Origin: Streptomyces sp. NBC_01445
GTDB lineage: Bacteria; Actinomycetota; Actinomycetes; Streptomycetales; Streptomycetaceae
Assembly: GCF_035918235.1 (NCBI RefSeq)
Contig: NZ_CP109485.1
Coordinates: 7,169,001 to 7,233,000 of the forward strand
Length of the DNA stretch: 64,000 bases
Reading direction: 5' to 3'
In this document: positions 44,716-53,364 of the stretch, piece by piece
Position numbering within the stretch: position 1 is the first letter of the stretch
How the letters are laid out: each line of letters begins with the position of its first letter
Translations under genes and position numbers: made by a program
Notes under the pieces: generated by a model
Database searches by the model: none
The model's input: the letters and a program-made list of their open reading frames with translations, nothing else
Told to the model about the DNA's origin: nothing

Positions 44716-45477
44716 ATGCGCGTACATGTGGTCAGCGATGTGCACGGAAACTCCACAGACCTCGCCCGGGCGGGAGACGGGGCGGACGCTCTCGTCTGCC
44801 TCGGTGACCTGGTGCTCTTCCTCGACTACGCAGATCATTCGCGCGGCATCTTCCCCGATCTGTTCGGTGTGGAGAACGCGCACCGCATCGTCGAGCTGCG
44901 CACCGCCCGCCGCTTCGAGGAGGCACGCGCGTTCGGAGCCGGGCTCTGGGCCGGGATCGATCGCGGGACCGCCATCGAGACGGCGGTCCGCAAGCAGTAC
45001 GCCGAGCTCTTCGCGGCGTTGCCCACACCGACGTACGCCACCTACGGCAACGTCGACATCCCGCACCTGTGGTCCGAGTACGCCGGACCAGGCACGACCG
45101 TCCTCGACGGCGAGCGCGTCGAGATCGGCGGCCTCGTCTTCGGCTTCGTCGGCGGCGGACTGCGCAGCGCCATGCGTACCCCGTACGAGATCAGCGACGA
45201 GGAGTACGCCGCCAAGCTCGAGGCCGTCGGGGAGGTCGACGTGCTGTGCACCCACATCCCGCCGGACGTCCCCGAACTCGTCTACGACACCGTCGCCCGC
45301 CGCTTCGAGCGCGGCAGCCGCGCCCTCCTGGAGGCGATCCGGCGCACCCGACCCCGGTACTCCCTGTTCGGCCACGTTCACCAGCCGCTCGCCCGCCGTA
45401 TGCGGATCGGGGCGACGGAGTGCGTCAATGTCGGCCACTTCGCCGGTTCGGGCAGGCCCTGGGCCCTGGAGTGGTGA
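44716..45477 (+). CDS. Calcineurin-like metallophosphoesterase
   Basis: The protein has 253 residues. Di-metal motifs appear in order: VSDVHGN (residues 6-12), LGDLV, YGNVDIPH, CTHIPPD and FGHVHQP. These define the metallophosphatase fold of the MPPED/YfcE type; substrate unknown (nucleotide, phosphoprotein or lipid phosphates are all possible). It begins 80 bases before the SRPBCC gene and probably shares its transcript. Confidence 0.9.
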   Translation: MRVHVVSDVHGNSTDLARAGDGADALVCLGDLVLFLDYADHSRGIFPDLFGVENAHRIVELRTARRFEEARAFGAGLWAGIDRGTAIETAVRKQYAELFAALPTPTYATYGNVDIPHLWSEYAGPGTTVLDGERVEIGGLVFGFVGGGLRSAMRTPYEISDEEYAAKLEAVGEVDVLCTHIPPDVPELVYDTVARRFERGSRALLEAIRRTRPRYSLFGHVHQPLARRMRIGATECVNVGHFAGSGRPWALEW

Positions 45478-45557
45478 CAGGGCCGGCGCCGGTGCGCGGT
45501 AGCCTTCACGCGATACACACCACCCCTCAGCGGACCGCATCTGGAGGAGCCACCGCG

Positions 45558-45992
45558 ATGGCGGAACACACCAGCTCGAGCATCACGATCGAGGCGGCAC
45601 CGGCCGATGTCATGGGGGTGATCGCCGACTTCGCCCGCTACCCCGACTGGACGGGAGAGGTGAAGGAGGCCGAGGTCCTCGCCAAGGACGGCGCGGGCCG
45701 CGCCGAGCAGGTGCGACTCGTCATGGACGCCGGAGCGATCAAGGACGACCAGACCCTGGCCTACACCTGGACCGGGGACAACGAGGTCTCCTGGACCCTG
45801 GTCAAGTCCCAGATGCTGCGTTCCCTCGACGGCACGTACCTCCTCAAGCCGGCCGGCACGGGCACCGAGGTCACCTACCGCCTCACGGTCGACGTCAAGA
45901 TCCCCATGCTCGGCATGATCAAGCGCAAGGCCGAGAAGGTCATCATCGACCGCGCCCTCGCCGGCCTGAAGAAGCGCGTGGAGACGAAGTAG
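45558..45992 (+). CDS. SRPBCC-fold (polyketide cyclase/dehydrase-like) lipid-binding protein
   Basis: The 144-residue protein starts MAEHTSSSITIEAAPADV; IADFARYPDWTGEVKEAEV is the classic START/SRPBCC opening. A hydrophobic-ligand cavity is expected; no catalytic residues are implied. It corresponds in position to Rv2185c. GGAGGAG precedes the ATG. The next gene, 85 bases on, is the ArsA-like ATPase, the same pairing as in mycobacteria, which suggests a shared lipid or membrane-protein task. Confidence 0.9.
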   Translation: MAEHTSSSITIEAAPADVMGVIADFARYPDWTGEVKEAEVLAKDGAGRAEQVRLVMDAGAIKDDQTLAYTWTGDNEVSWTLVKSQMLRSLDGTYLLKPAGTGTEVTYRLTVDVKIPMLGMIKRKAEKVIIDRALAGLKKRVETK

Positions 45993-46077
45993 CTTCCACC
46001 ACCCGCGTCCGGCGGCCCGCCGTCTCCGTCCGGCGGCCTGCCGGGGGCGACCTGCGCCCCAGGTAGCCTCAGACCCC

Positions 46078-47244
46078 ATGCGCACCGTTCTGGTAACCGG
46101 CCCCGGCGGCTCCGGCCGGACCACCGCCGCCGCGGCCACGGCCCTCTCCGCCGCCCGCCGCGGAGCCCGCACCCTCGTGCTCTCGGCGGACCCCACGGAC
46201 ACCCTCGGCGCCGCCCTCGCCACCCCTACGAGCGCGGCGCCGACGTCCGTCGAACCCGGTCTCACCGCGATACGTCTCGCCCCGGCGGACCGCTTCCGCG
46301 AGGACCTCGCCGGCCTCCAGGAAAAGGCCGCGTCCGCCCTCGACCTCCTGGGCGCCACCCGGCTCGACGCCGAGGAGTTCACCCCGCTGCCCGGCAGCCA
46401 CGAACTCGCCCTGCTCCGCGCCCTGCGCGACAGCGCCCACGGTCCCTACGACCTCGTCGTCGTCGACCTTCCCCCGGCGCCGCAAGCTCTCGCCCTGCTC
46501 GCCCTGCCGGAACAGCTGCGCCGCTATCTGCGCCGGCTGCTCCCCCCGGAACGGCAGGCCGCCCGCGCCCTGCGCCCCCTCCTCGGCCGCCTCGCCGGCG
46601 TCCCCATGCCCGCGGAGTGGCTGTACGAGACGGCGGACCGCTGGGACACCGAACTCGCCGCCGCCCAGGCCGTGATCGAGGACCCGCACACGACCGTGCG
46701 CCTCGTCGCCGAACCCACGCCCGCCGCGGCCGACGCCCTGCTCACCACGACCACCGGCCTCGCCCTGCACGGCCTGCGCGCCGACGCGCTGCTCGCCTCC
46801 CGCCTGCTCCCCGACGGCTCCACCGACCCGTGGCTCACCGACGCCGCCGCCCGCCAGCGCAAGGTCGTCGCCGCCTGGCAGGGCACGTACGCCGTGCATG
46901 AACTGCCGCATCTGGGCCGTGACCCGCGCGGCGCCGACGACCTGGCCGCGCTCGGCGCACCGCCGGTTTCGCCCGCGCCGCCCGCCATCGCCTGGCCCGT
47001 CGAGGACCGCATCGCCGACGAGGGCGTCCTCGTGTGGCACCTGCCGCTGCCCGGCGCCGTCCGGGAGGACCTCGGTCTGGTGCGGCGCGGCGACGAACTC
47101 GTCGTCACCACCGGACCGCTCCGCCGCATCGTCGCCCTGCCGTCGGCGCTGCGCCGCTGCACCGTCGCCGGCGCCGGCCTGCGCGACGGCGTCCTGCGCA
47201 TCCGGTTCACCCCCGACCCCGGCCTGTGGCCGCGGGGACGGTGA
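46078..47244 (+). CDS. ArsA/GET3-like P-loop protein with Arg in place of the Walker A Lys
   Basis: This 388-residue protein starts MRTVLVTGPGGSGRTTAA. The position where ArsA, MinD or GET3 have GKGGVGKT reads GPGGSGRT, so the Walker A Lys is Arg14. Other landmarks remain: LSADPTDTLG (switch-like), VVVDLPPAPQALALL and a C-terminal beta-rich domain (DELVVTTGPLRRIVALP). Nucleotide binding may be weak or altered. It resembles Rv2184c by position. The gene lies in a unit with SRPBCC and DUF5304 genes. Confidence 0.85.
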   Translation: MRTVLVTGPGGSGRTTAAAATALSAARRGARTLVLSADPTDTLGAALATPTSAAPTSVEPGLTAIRLAPADRFREDLAGLQEKAASALDLLGATRLDAEEFTPLPGSHELALLRALRDSAHGPYDLVVVDLPPAPQALALLALPEQLRRYLRRLLPPERQAARALRPLLGRLAGVPMPAEWLYETADRWDTELAAAQAVIEDPHTTVRLVAEPTPAAADALLTTTTGLALHGLRADALLASRLLPDGSTDPWLTDAAARQRKVVAAWQGTYAVHELPHLGRDPRGADDLAALGAPPVSPAPPAIAWPVEDRIADEGVLVWHLPLPGAVREDLGLVRRGDELVVTTGPLRRIVALPSALRRCTVAGAGLRDGVLRIRFTPDPGLWPRGR

Positions 47245-47274
47245 ACCGACTACCGCCGTTCGGGTAACGTCGAA

Positions 47275-47304
47275 GGTACGCACCCACCTGGTACGCACCC
47301 ACCC
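47275..47304. repeat. Tandem 15-base direct repeat upstream of the DUF5304 gene
   Basis: GGTACGCACCCACCT is followed at once by GGTACGCACCCACCC (14/15 identical). It lies about 30 bases before the start codon and could be a repeated regulator site or a simple duplication. Confidence 0.7.
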
Positions 47305-47332
47305 ATATACGTTCTCGCAGGAGTCAGCCGTC

Positions 47333-47824
47333 ATGAGCGACGCCACCGAGCAGCCCGCACCCGAGGCCGACGCCGACGCCGACGCCTGGGAGAAGGCGTG
47401 CGCCGAGGACCTCGCTGAGGAGAAGGCCCGCCGCCGTGCCCAGCACGGGCCCCCGCCCGGCTCGGCCGCCGAGGAGCTGCGCAAGCTCGTCGACGCCGTC
47501 GCCGAAAAGCTGTCGGGGCTCCAGACGCCCCTTCTCGGCGCGGTCGCCCAGGGCACCGCGCAGCAGGTCGTCAGCCAGGTCGTCAAGCAGGCGAAGGCGG
47601 CCGTCGAGCCGGTCGTCGAACGCAACCCCGAGGTCTTCGACCACCTCGCCGCCGCGGGCAACGAACTGCTCGCCGCCTACCGCTCCGCCGTGGAGCGCCA
47701 GGAGCAGCGCTGGACCCAGCGATCATCGGGCGCCCAGGCCGGACGGGCCTCCGGGGACGACACGGACCCCCGTGACGAGGGCCCCGAGGCGCCTCCGGCA
47801 GGCGAGCACATCGACCTCGACTGA
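47333..47824 (+). CDS. DUF5304 domain protein
   Basis: The protein has 163 residues, with acidic, disordered ends (MSDATEQPAPEADADADAW and a Asp/Glu/Pro-rich tail) around a helical core at about 40-120 (AEELRKLVDAVAEKLSGLQ). No membrane segment. Function unknown. CAGGAG lies 9 bases before the ATG. It is probably co-expressed with the ArsA-like gene upstream. Confidence 0.85.
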   Translation: MSDATEQPAPEADADADAWEKACAEDLAEEKARRRAQHGPPPGSAAEELRKLVDAVAEKLSGLQTPLLGAVAQGTAQQVVSQVVKQAKAAVEPVVERNPEVFDHLAAAGNELLAAYRSAVERQEQRWTQRSSGAQAGRASGDDTDPRDEGPEAPPAGEHIDLD

Positions 47825-47877
47825 GAGCCGCTCGGGTACGGTGGGCCGTAGCGGGGCTCGACCGAACTGAGGGATTC

Positions 47878-48831
47878 ATGGGACTCACCATCGGCGTCGA
47901 CATCGGCGGCACAAAGATCGCGGCCGGCGTGGTCGACGAGGAAGGCAACATCCTCTCGACGTTCAAGGTGCCGACTCCCAGCACGTCCGAGGCCATCGTT
48001 GACGCGATCGCCTCGGCCGTCGAGGGCGCACGGGCAGGACACGAGATCGTCGGCGTGGGCATCGGCGCCGCCGGATACGTCAACCGCCAGCGCTCCACGG
48101 TCTACTTCGCGCCCAACATCGACTGGCGCCAGGAACCGCTGAAGGAAGAGGTCGAGAAGCGGGTCGGCCTGCCGGTCGTCGTCGAGAACGACGCGAACGC
48201 GGCGGCCTGGGGCGAATACAAGTTCGGCGCGGGCAAGGGCCACCGGAACGTCATCTGCATCACGCTCGGCACCGGCCTCGGCGGCGGCATCATCATCGGC
48301 AACAAGCTGCGTCGCGGCCACTTCGGCGTGGCCGCCGAGTTCGGCCACATCCGGATGGTCCCGGACGGCCTCCTGTGCGGCTGCGGCAGCCAGGGCTGCT
48401 GGGAGCAGTACGCCTCCGGCCGCGCACTCGTCCGCTACGCCAAGCAGCGCGCCAACGCGACTCCGGAGAACGCGGAGTTCCTGCTCTCCCTGGGCGACGG
48501 CACCCCGGACGGCATCGAGGGCAAGCACATCTCCATGGCCGCCCGCCAGGGTGACGCCGTGGCCGTCGACTCGTACCGCGAGCTGGCCCGCTGGGCCGGC
48601 GCCGGCCTCGCCGACCTGGCCTCGCTCTTCGACCCGTCCGCGTTCATCGTCGGCGGCGGACTCTCGGACGAGGGCGAGCTCGTCCTCGACCCGATCCGCA
48701 AGTCCTACAAGCGCTGGCTGGTCGGCGGCAACTGGCGCCCCGTGGCGGACGTCATCGCGGCCCAGCTCGGCAACAAGGCGGGCATGGTCGGAGCGGCGGA
48801 CCTGGCACGGGAGCCGGACCCGATCATGTGA
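47878..48831 (+). CDS. glkA: ROK-family glucokinase
   Basis: The 317-residue enzyme, the length of S. coelicolor GlkA, phosphorylates glucose with ATP. Motifs are GVDIGGTKIAAGVVD (phosphate 1), ENDANAAAWGE (catalytic Asp), LGTGLGGGIIIGN, the ROK zinc motif CGCGSQGCWE and FIVGGGLSDEGE. In Streptomyces this kinase is also central to glucose repression. GAGGG-like AACTGAGGG precedes the ATG. A terminator hairpin follows the stop. Confidence 0.95.
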   Translation: MGLTIGVDIGGTKIAAGVVDEEGNILSTFKVPTPSTSEAIVDAIASAVEGARAGHEIVGVGIGAAGYVNRQRSTVYFAPNIDWRQEPLKEEVEKRVGLPVVVENDANAAAWGEYKFGAGKGHRNVICITLGTGLGGGIIIGNKLRRGHFGVAAEFGHIRMVPDGLLCGCGSQGCWEQYASGRALVRYAKQRANATPENAEFLLSLGDGTPDGIEGKHISMAARQGDAVAVDSYRELARWAGAGLADLASLFDPSAFIVGGGLSDEGELVLDPIRKSYKRWLVGGNWRPVADVIAAQLGNKAGMVGAADLAREPDPIM

Positions 48832-48853
48832 CACCGGCTGCTTCAGCCACCGG

Positions 48854-48887
48854 ACGCCCGCCGTTTCCCCGGAGAAACGGCGGGCGT
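48854..48887 (+). terminator. Terminator after glkA
   Basis: A perfect 14-bp stem (ACGCCCGCCGTTTC) with a CCCGGA loop lies 22 bases after the stop, just before the promoter-like TATCTT of the next gene. Confidence 0.8.
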
Positions 48888-48906
48888 TCGTCGTATCTTG
48901 ATCGTC

Positions 48907-49665
48907 ATGGTCACCGGATCGCTCCCCAACTCCCGCACCGAACCCGACGGTTCGGCCGTCGTCCGGGTGCTCAGCTACAACATCCGCTCGATGCGCGACG
49001 ACACCGCCGCGCTCGCCCGCGTCATCGCGGCCTGCGCCCCCGACCTGGTCCTGATCCAGGAGGCGCCCCGCTTCTTCCGCTGGCGCAAGAAGCTCGCCCG
49101 GCTCGCGGCCGCCTCGGACCTGGTGATCCTCTCGGGCGGCGCGAGTGCGGCGGGCCCGGCGCTGCTCTGCTCCCTGCGCGCCACCGTCGAACGCACCGAG
49201 GACGTCCTGCTGCCCCTCACCCCCGGTCTTCACCGGCGCGGCTTCGCGACCGCCGTCGTCCGCTTCGGCGGTGCCAGGATCGGCGTACTGAGCTGCCATC
49301 TGAGCCTGCAGAAGGACGAGCGGTACGCGCAGGGCGGGATGCTCCTCGACCGGCTCGCGGCGCTCGGTGTCGATCACGCCGTCGCGGGCGGTGACCTGAA
49401 CGAACGCCCCAGTGGCCGCACGTTCCGGCGTCTTGCGGAGGCTCTTCAGGACGGCTGGACCACGAAGCCGTGGCTCGGCGAGTACACCTCGACGCCGTCC
49501 GACCCGCATCAGCGCATCGACGCGATCCTTGCGACAGAGGGCGTCGAGGTCCTCGGCTGCGGGGTCCCGGTGGGCATGCCGGGGGTGAGCGAGGACGACC
49601 TGAGGGCGGCCACAGACCATCTGCCGGTCCTGGCCGCCCTCAGGGTTCCTGCCGCCCGGGGCTGA
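48907..49665 (+). CDS. Endonuclease/exonuclease/phosphatase-family hydrolase, probably leaderless
   Basis: The protein has 252 residues. EEP-fold motifs: VLSYNIRSM (Asn), LVLIQEAP (Glu), LSCHLSLQ (His), VAGGDLNERP (Asp/Asn), QRIDAIL and the terminal ATDHLPVLA. It is Mg-dependent and could hydrolyse nucleic-acid or lipid phosphodiesters. There is no Shine-Dalgarno; TATCTT (48894-48899) ends 7 bases before the ATG, the usual layout of leaderless Streptomyces mRNAs. It nearly meets the convergent gene after 6 bases. Confidence 0.88.
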   Translation: MVTGSLPNSRTEPDGSAVVRVLSYNIRSMRDDTAALARVIAACAPDLVLIQEAPRFFRWRKKLARLAAASDLVILSGGASAAGPALLCSLRATVERTEDVLLPLTPGLHRRGFATAVVRFGGARIGVLSCHLSLQKDERYAQGGMLLDRLAALGVDHAVAGGDLNERPSGRTFRRLAEALQDGWTTKPWLGEYTSTPSDPHQRIDAILATEGVEVLGCGVPVGMPGVSEDDLRAATDHLPVLAALRVPAARG

Positions 49666-49671
49666 CGCGGG

Positions 49672-50364
49672 TCAGACGACCGCGCCGCGCCCCGGATCGT
49701 CGTCGTCATCGTCGCCCTGCATACGCATCACGAGCGTGCCGAAGCCGCCGAGGAAGCCACCGACGCAGACCGTCGTGAGCCACCACGTCATCTGCCAGCC
49801 GAGCAGCACGGCCAGCAGCATCAGGACCGGGCCGCCGATCACGGCAAGCCAGGCGAACTTGGCGGTGACATCTGCCTCGGGCAGCGGCGGGGGCTCCGGG
49901 GGCACGAAGTGGCCCTCTTCGTCGGCGTCGCTGTCCGACGGCTCGGACGGCGAGTAGTCGCGGGGGCCGCCGACGCCGGGTGCGAAGGAGACAGAGGAGC
50001 CGAGCGGCGTCGCGGGCTTGCCGGCGCCCGGCTCCGAGCTGTTCGTCTCCGAACCGTTCGTCTCGGAGCCGTCCGTATCCAGGTCGGGCAGGGCCAGGTC
50101 CTCGATCGGCTTGAACGGCCTGGCGCCCGGCGGGTCCGGCGGCTCCGTGCCGTACCCGGCGACGATGGCGGCCCAGACGGCGTCCTCGTCCACGGGCTCG
50201 CCGGCGTCCCCGGCTCCCGCGGCCGCTTCTGCGGGGAGCTGCTGTTCCTTGCCGAGCTGCGCCGGACCGGGCAGCGCCGTGCCCGACGCCGAGGTCTCGG
50301 TGGACGCGTCCTCCGGCTCGCGGCTCTCGTCGCCGGCGGGCTCACGTCGGTCCTGCTCAGCCAC
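49672..50364 (-). CDS. Acidic conserved hypothetical protein with two C-terminal membrane helices
   Basis: The 230-residue protein starts (GTG) VAEQDRREPAGDESRE. The first ~165 residues are Asp/Glu/Pro/Ser-rich and probably disordered, with a repeat-like GSETNGSETNSSE. Two helices follow (about 169-190 and 192-212: FAWLAVIGGPVLMLLAVLLG, then WWLTTVCVGGFLGGFGTL), then a run of Asp. Function unknown. The start overlaps the end of the upstream hydrolase gene by 8 bases, so the two are co-transcribed. Confidence 0.85.
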   Translation of the reverse strand: MAEQDRREPAGDESREPEDASTETSASGTALPGPAQLGKEQQLPAEAAAGAGDAGEPVDEDAVWAAIVAGYGTEPPDPPGARPFKPIEDLALPDLDTDGSETNGSETNSSEPGAGKPATPLGSSVSFAPGVGGPRDYSPSEPSDSDADEEGHFVPPEPPPLPEADVTAKFAWLAVIGGPVLMLLAVLLGWQMTWWLTTVCVGGFLGGFGTLVMRMQGDDDDDDPGRGAVV

Positions 50365-51136
50365 CGGTGGCCGTCCCTTCCTTACCGACACTGGGCGCGA
50401 GCCGGCCGATGAACGCAAAGCTCTCGTCGAAGATCCGGTCCGCGTCATGGTCCAACGTCGCGACGTGGTAGCTCTGTTCCAGCAGGATCTCCTCGACGTC
50501 CGTGGACGAGATCCTGCTGAGGACGCGCGCCGAGTCGACGGGCGGCACGACATGGTCCTGGGTGCTGTGCAGAACCACCAACGGCTGTGTCACCTGCGGC
50601 AGTTCACGGTCGACGATGCGGAAGAAGTTCCGCAGGGAGTGCGCGGCGTGCAGCGGCACCCGGTCGTACCCGATCTCCGTCGAGCCCTCCTTCGCGATGT
50701 CGCTGGCGATCCCCTTCGTCGTGCGCACGAGGTGCCGGGCCACCGGGAGGGCGTGCGCGGCGAGGCCGTGCACCTTGTTCCCCGGGTTCACCAGGACCAG
50801 GCCCGCCACCTCGTCCCCGTGCTTGGCCGCGAGCCGCAGCGCGAGGGCGGCGCCCATCGACAGACCGAAGACGAAGACCTGGGAGCACCGGTCCCGCAGC
50901 TCGCGCAGGGCGCGGTCCACCTCCGCGTACCAGTCCTGCCAGCCCGTGACCTGCATGTCCTCCCAGCGCGTGCCATGACCGGGCAGCAGGGGGAGCGAGA
51001 CGGTGAGGCCGCGCTCGGCGAGGTACTCCGCCCAGGGGCGCAGCGACTGGGGGGAACCGGTGAAACCGTGACAGAGGAGGACGCCGACCTCGCCGCCCTC
51101 GTGGCGGTACGGCTCGGCTCCAGGAATGACCGGCAC
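50357..51136 (-). CDS. Alpha/beta hydrolase (carboxylesterase / monoacylglycerol lipase-like)
   Basis: The protein has 259 residues. The oxyanion-hole region is LLCHGFTGSPQSL, the nucleophile elbow is FGLSMGAALAL, the acid is in HSTQDHVVPP, and the catalytic His in QSYHVATLDHD. It resembles Est30-type esterases that act on short to medium esters. It lies beside the PlsC acyltransferase gene on the other strand, consistent with lipid turnover, but that is only context. Confidence 0.9.
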   Translation of the reverse strand: MPVIPGAEPYRHEGGEVGVLLCHGFTGSPQSLRPWAEYLAERGLTVSLPLLPGHGTRWEDMQVTGWQDWYAEVDRALRELRDRCSQVFVFGLSMGAALALRLAAKHGDEVAGLVLVNPGNKVHGLAAHALPVARHLVRTTKGIASDIAKEGSTEIGYDRVPLHAAHSLRNFFRIVDRELPQVTQPLVVLHSTQDHVVPPVDSARVLSRISSTDVEEILLEQSYHVATLDHDADRIFDESFAFIGRLAPSVGKEGTATGG

Positions 51137-51285
51137 CTTCGGTCTCCTGTTCGTGAGAGGGGATTGCCCAGGACTGCGGGGTGTACTTCACCGTACGCGA
51201 CCGCGCTGACACCGACCAGGGCCGTCGGGCCCCCGGCCTGCGGCGCGGGTTAAGGTCTGATCCACGCACAAGGGAAGGCAGTGGG

Positions 51286-52077
51286 TTGATCTACGGCGCA
51301 ATGAAGGTGGCCATCGGAGGGCCGCTGAAGCTCGGCTTCAGGCCCTGGGTGGAGGGCCTCGAGAACATTCCCGCCGAGGGTCCCGCCATCCTGGCCAGCA
51401 ACCACCTGTCCTTCTCGGACTCCTTCTTCCTCCCGGCGGTGCTCGACCGCAAGGTCACCTTCATCGCGAAGGCCGAGTACTTCACGACACCCGGTGTGAA
51501 GGGCAAGCTCACGGCCGCGTTCTTCAAGGGCGTCGGCCAGCTCCCCGTGGACCGCTCCGGTTCCCGCGGCGCGGGAGAGGCCGCCATCAAGAGCGGCATC
51601 GAGGTCCTGGAGCGAGGCGAGCTGTTCGGTATCTACCCGGAGGGCACCCGCTCGCCCGATGGTCGCCTGTACCGCGGCAAGCCCGGTGGCCTCGCGCGCG
51701 TGGCGCTCGCCACCGGCGCGCCCGTCATCCCGGTCGCGATGATCGACACCGAGAAGATCCAGCCCCCCGGCAAGGTATTGCCCAAGCTGATGCGTCCCGG
51801 CATCCGCATCGGCAAGCCCCTCGACTTCGGCCGCTACCAGGGCATGGAGCACGACCGGTTCGTGCTGCGGGCCCTGACCGACGAGGTCATGTACGAGATC
51901 ATGAAACTCTCCGGCCAGGAGTACGTCGACATGTACGCGACCGCCGCCAAGCGGCAGATCGCGGACGCGGCGAAGGCCGAGGCCAAGGCGGAGAAGGAAG
52001 CCAGGGCCGAGAAAGAGGCCGCGGAGAAGGAAGCCAGGGAGAACAAGAGCGGCGGCACGGAACGGCCGGCCTCCTAG
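51286..52077 (+). CDS. plsC: 1-acyl-sn-glycerol-3-phosphate acyltransferase (PlsC family)
   Basis: The 263-residue protein starts at TTG 51286 (MIYGAMKVAIGG), supported by GGGAAGG 8 bases upstream. The HX4D motif is NHLSFSD, followed by GQLPVDRSG, the FPEG-type motif GIYPEGTRSP and PVIPVAMI. It acylates lysophosphatidate to phosphatidate at the membrane. A Lys/Ala/Glu-rich tail of about 45 residues follows the catalytic domain. The gene equals Rv2182c by position, where the product acylates lysophospholipids. Confidence 0.92.
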   Translation: MIYGAMKVAIGGPLKLGFRPWVEGLENIPAEGPAILASNHLSFSDSFFLPAVLDRKVTFIAKAEYFTTPGVKGKLTAAFFKGVGQLPVDRSGSRGAGEAAIKSGIEVLERGELFGIYPEGTRSPDGRLYRGKPGGLARVALATGAPVIPVAMIDTEKIQPPGKVLPKLMRPGIRIGKPLDFGRYQGMEHDRFVLRALTDEVMYEIMKLSGQEYVDMYATAAKRQIADAAKAEAKAEKEARAEKEAAEKEARENKSGGTERPAS

Positions 52078-52134
52078 CAGCGTCGTCGTTCTGAGAGCGG
52101 TCGTTGCGGGAGCGGTGGTTCGGGGGGTGGGTGC

Positions 52135-53364
52135 GTGGCCAGGCGTGAGCGCGTGATGAGGATGTCCGTCGAGCAGCCGCTGTGGCGCGCGCTGACGGCG
52201 TACCGGCTGCTGACGATGCTCTACGCGATCGGCCTCTTCGCCACCGAGCAGGACAGGTTCGTACGCCCCTGGGTGGCGATCGGCTACTTCGCGGTGCTCG
52301 TCGTGTGGACCCTGGCCACCCTGCCGCGTGTCGCGAACGCCGCTAGCTGCACCAAGCGCTTCCTCACCGTCGACCTGATCGTCGCGCTCGTCGGCATCCT
52401 GCTCACCCCTCTCGCCGTCGGGCACAGCGGGATCGTTGCGGGCGGTCCGACCCTGCCGTCGATCTGGACGGCCGGCGCGGTCCTCGCGTACGCGGTCAAG
52501 GGCGGCTGGCGGTGGGCGGCGTTCGCCTCGCTGCTCGTCGGCGTCGCGAACGTGCTGCAGCGCGGCGCCTTCAGCCGCGACACGCTCCACAACGTCCTGC
52601 TCGTGTGCATCGCGTCGATCGCCATCGGCTACGTCGTCGAGGTGGCCCGCGCCTCCGAGCGCACCCTCGCCCGGGCCCTGGAGATCGAGGCGGCCACCCG
52701 CGAGCGGGAGCGGCTCGCCCGCGACATCCACGACGGAGTGCTCCAGGTCCTCGCCATGGTGCAGCGCCGCGGCACCGCCCTGGGCGGCGAGGCCGCCGAG
52801 CTCGGCAGGATGGCCGGCGAGCAGGAGGTGGCCCTGCGGACCCTGGTCGCCGGCGGTCTCGTGCCCGCCTCGCGCGCCTCCGAGGACGCCTCGCAGGGCG
52901 CGCTGGTACGGGCCGTGGAGGAGCCGGACGAGCTGCCCGACACCTCGGCGCCGAGCGATCTGAGGTCGCTGCTCGCGCCGCACGCCGGGGCGCGGGTGAG
53001 CTTCGCCGAGCCGGGCGCTCCGGTGTTCCTCGCGCCGGTCGCGGCGAAGGAACTCGCGGCGGCTGTCAGCGCCGCCCTGGACAATGTGCGCAGGCACGCG
53101 GGGACGGACGCCCGGGCCTGGATCCTCGTCGAGGACGAGCCCGACGCGGTGATCGTGACGGTGCGGGACGACGGACCCGGCATCCCGGAAGGGCGTCTCG
53201 CGCAGGCCGAGGGGGAGGGGCGGCTCGGCGTCGCCCAGTCCATCCGCGGCCGGCTGCGGGACATCGGCGGCACCGCCGAGCTGATCTCGGTCCCGGGACA
53301 GGGCACCGAGGTCGAACTGAGAGTTCCGAAGGTTTCACGGGGGAAGGCGGGATCGGGAAGATGA
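52135..53364 (+). CDS. macS: Sensor histidine kinase MacS (DUF5931 N-terminal domain)
   Basis: The protein has 409 residues with five or six helices in the first ~170 residues (the DUF5931 region). The HisKA_3 motif is RLARDIHDGVLQVLAMV, with His199, and the HATPase domain has SAALDNVRRHAG (N box), VRDDGPGIP (G1) and GEGRLGVAQSI (G2). Sequence and coupling to the next regulator match the Streptomyces MacS/MacR pair, which influences sporulation and antibiotic production in S. coelicolor. It overlaps macR by ATGA. Confidence 0.9.
   Translation: MARRERVMRMSVEQPLWRALTAYRLLTMLYAIGLFATEQDRFVRPWVAIGYFAVLVVWTLATLPRVANAASCTKRFLTVDLIVALVGILLTPLAVGHSGIVAGGPTLPSIWTAGAVLAYAVKGGWRWAAFASLLVGVANVLQRGAFSRDTLHNVLLVCIASIAIGYVVEVARASERTLARALEIEAATRERERLARDIHDGVLQVLAMVQRRGTALGGEAAELGRMAGEQEVALRTLVAGGLVPASRASEDASQGALVRAVEEPDELPDTSAPSDLRSLLAPHAGARVSFAEPGAPVFLAPVAAKELAAAVSAALDNVRRHAGTDARAWILVEDEPDAVIVTVRDDGPGIPEGRLAQAEGEGRLGVAQSIRGRLRDIGGTAELISVPGQGTEVELRVPKVSRGKAGSGR

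Noticed and set aside
47275..47304. CRISPR-like or ECF sigma repeat
   Set aside because: Only two copies without spacers. Simple tandem duplication is the likeliest explanation.
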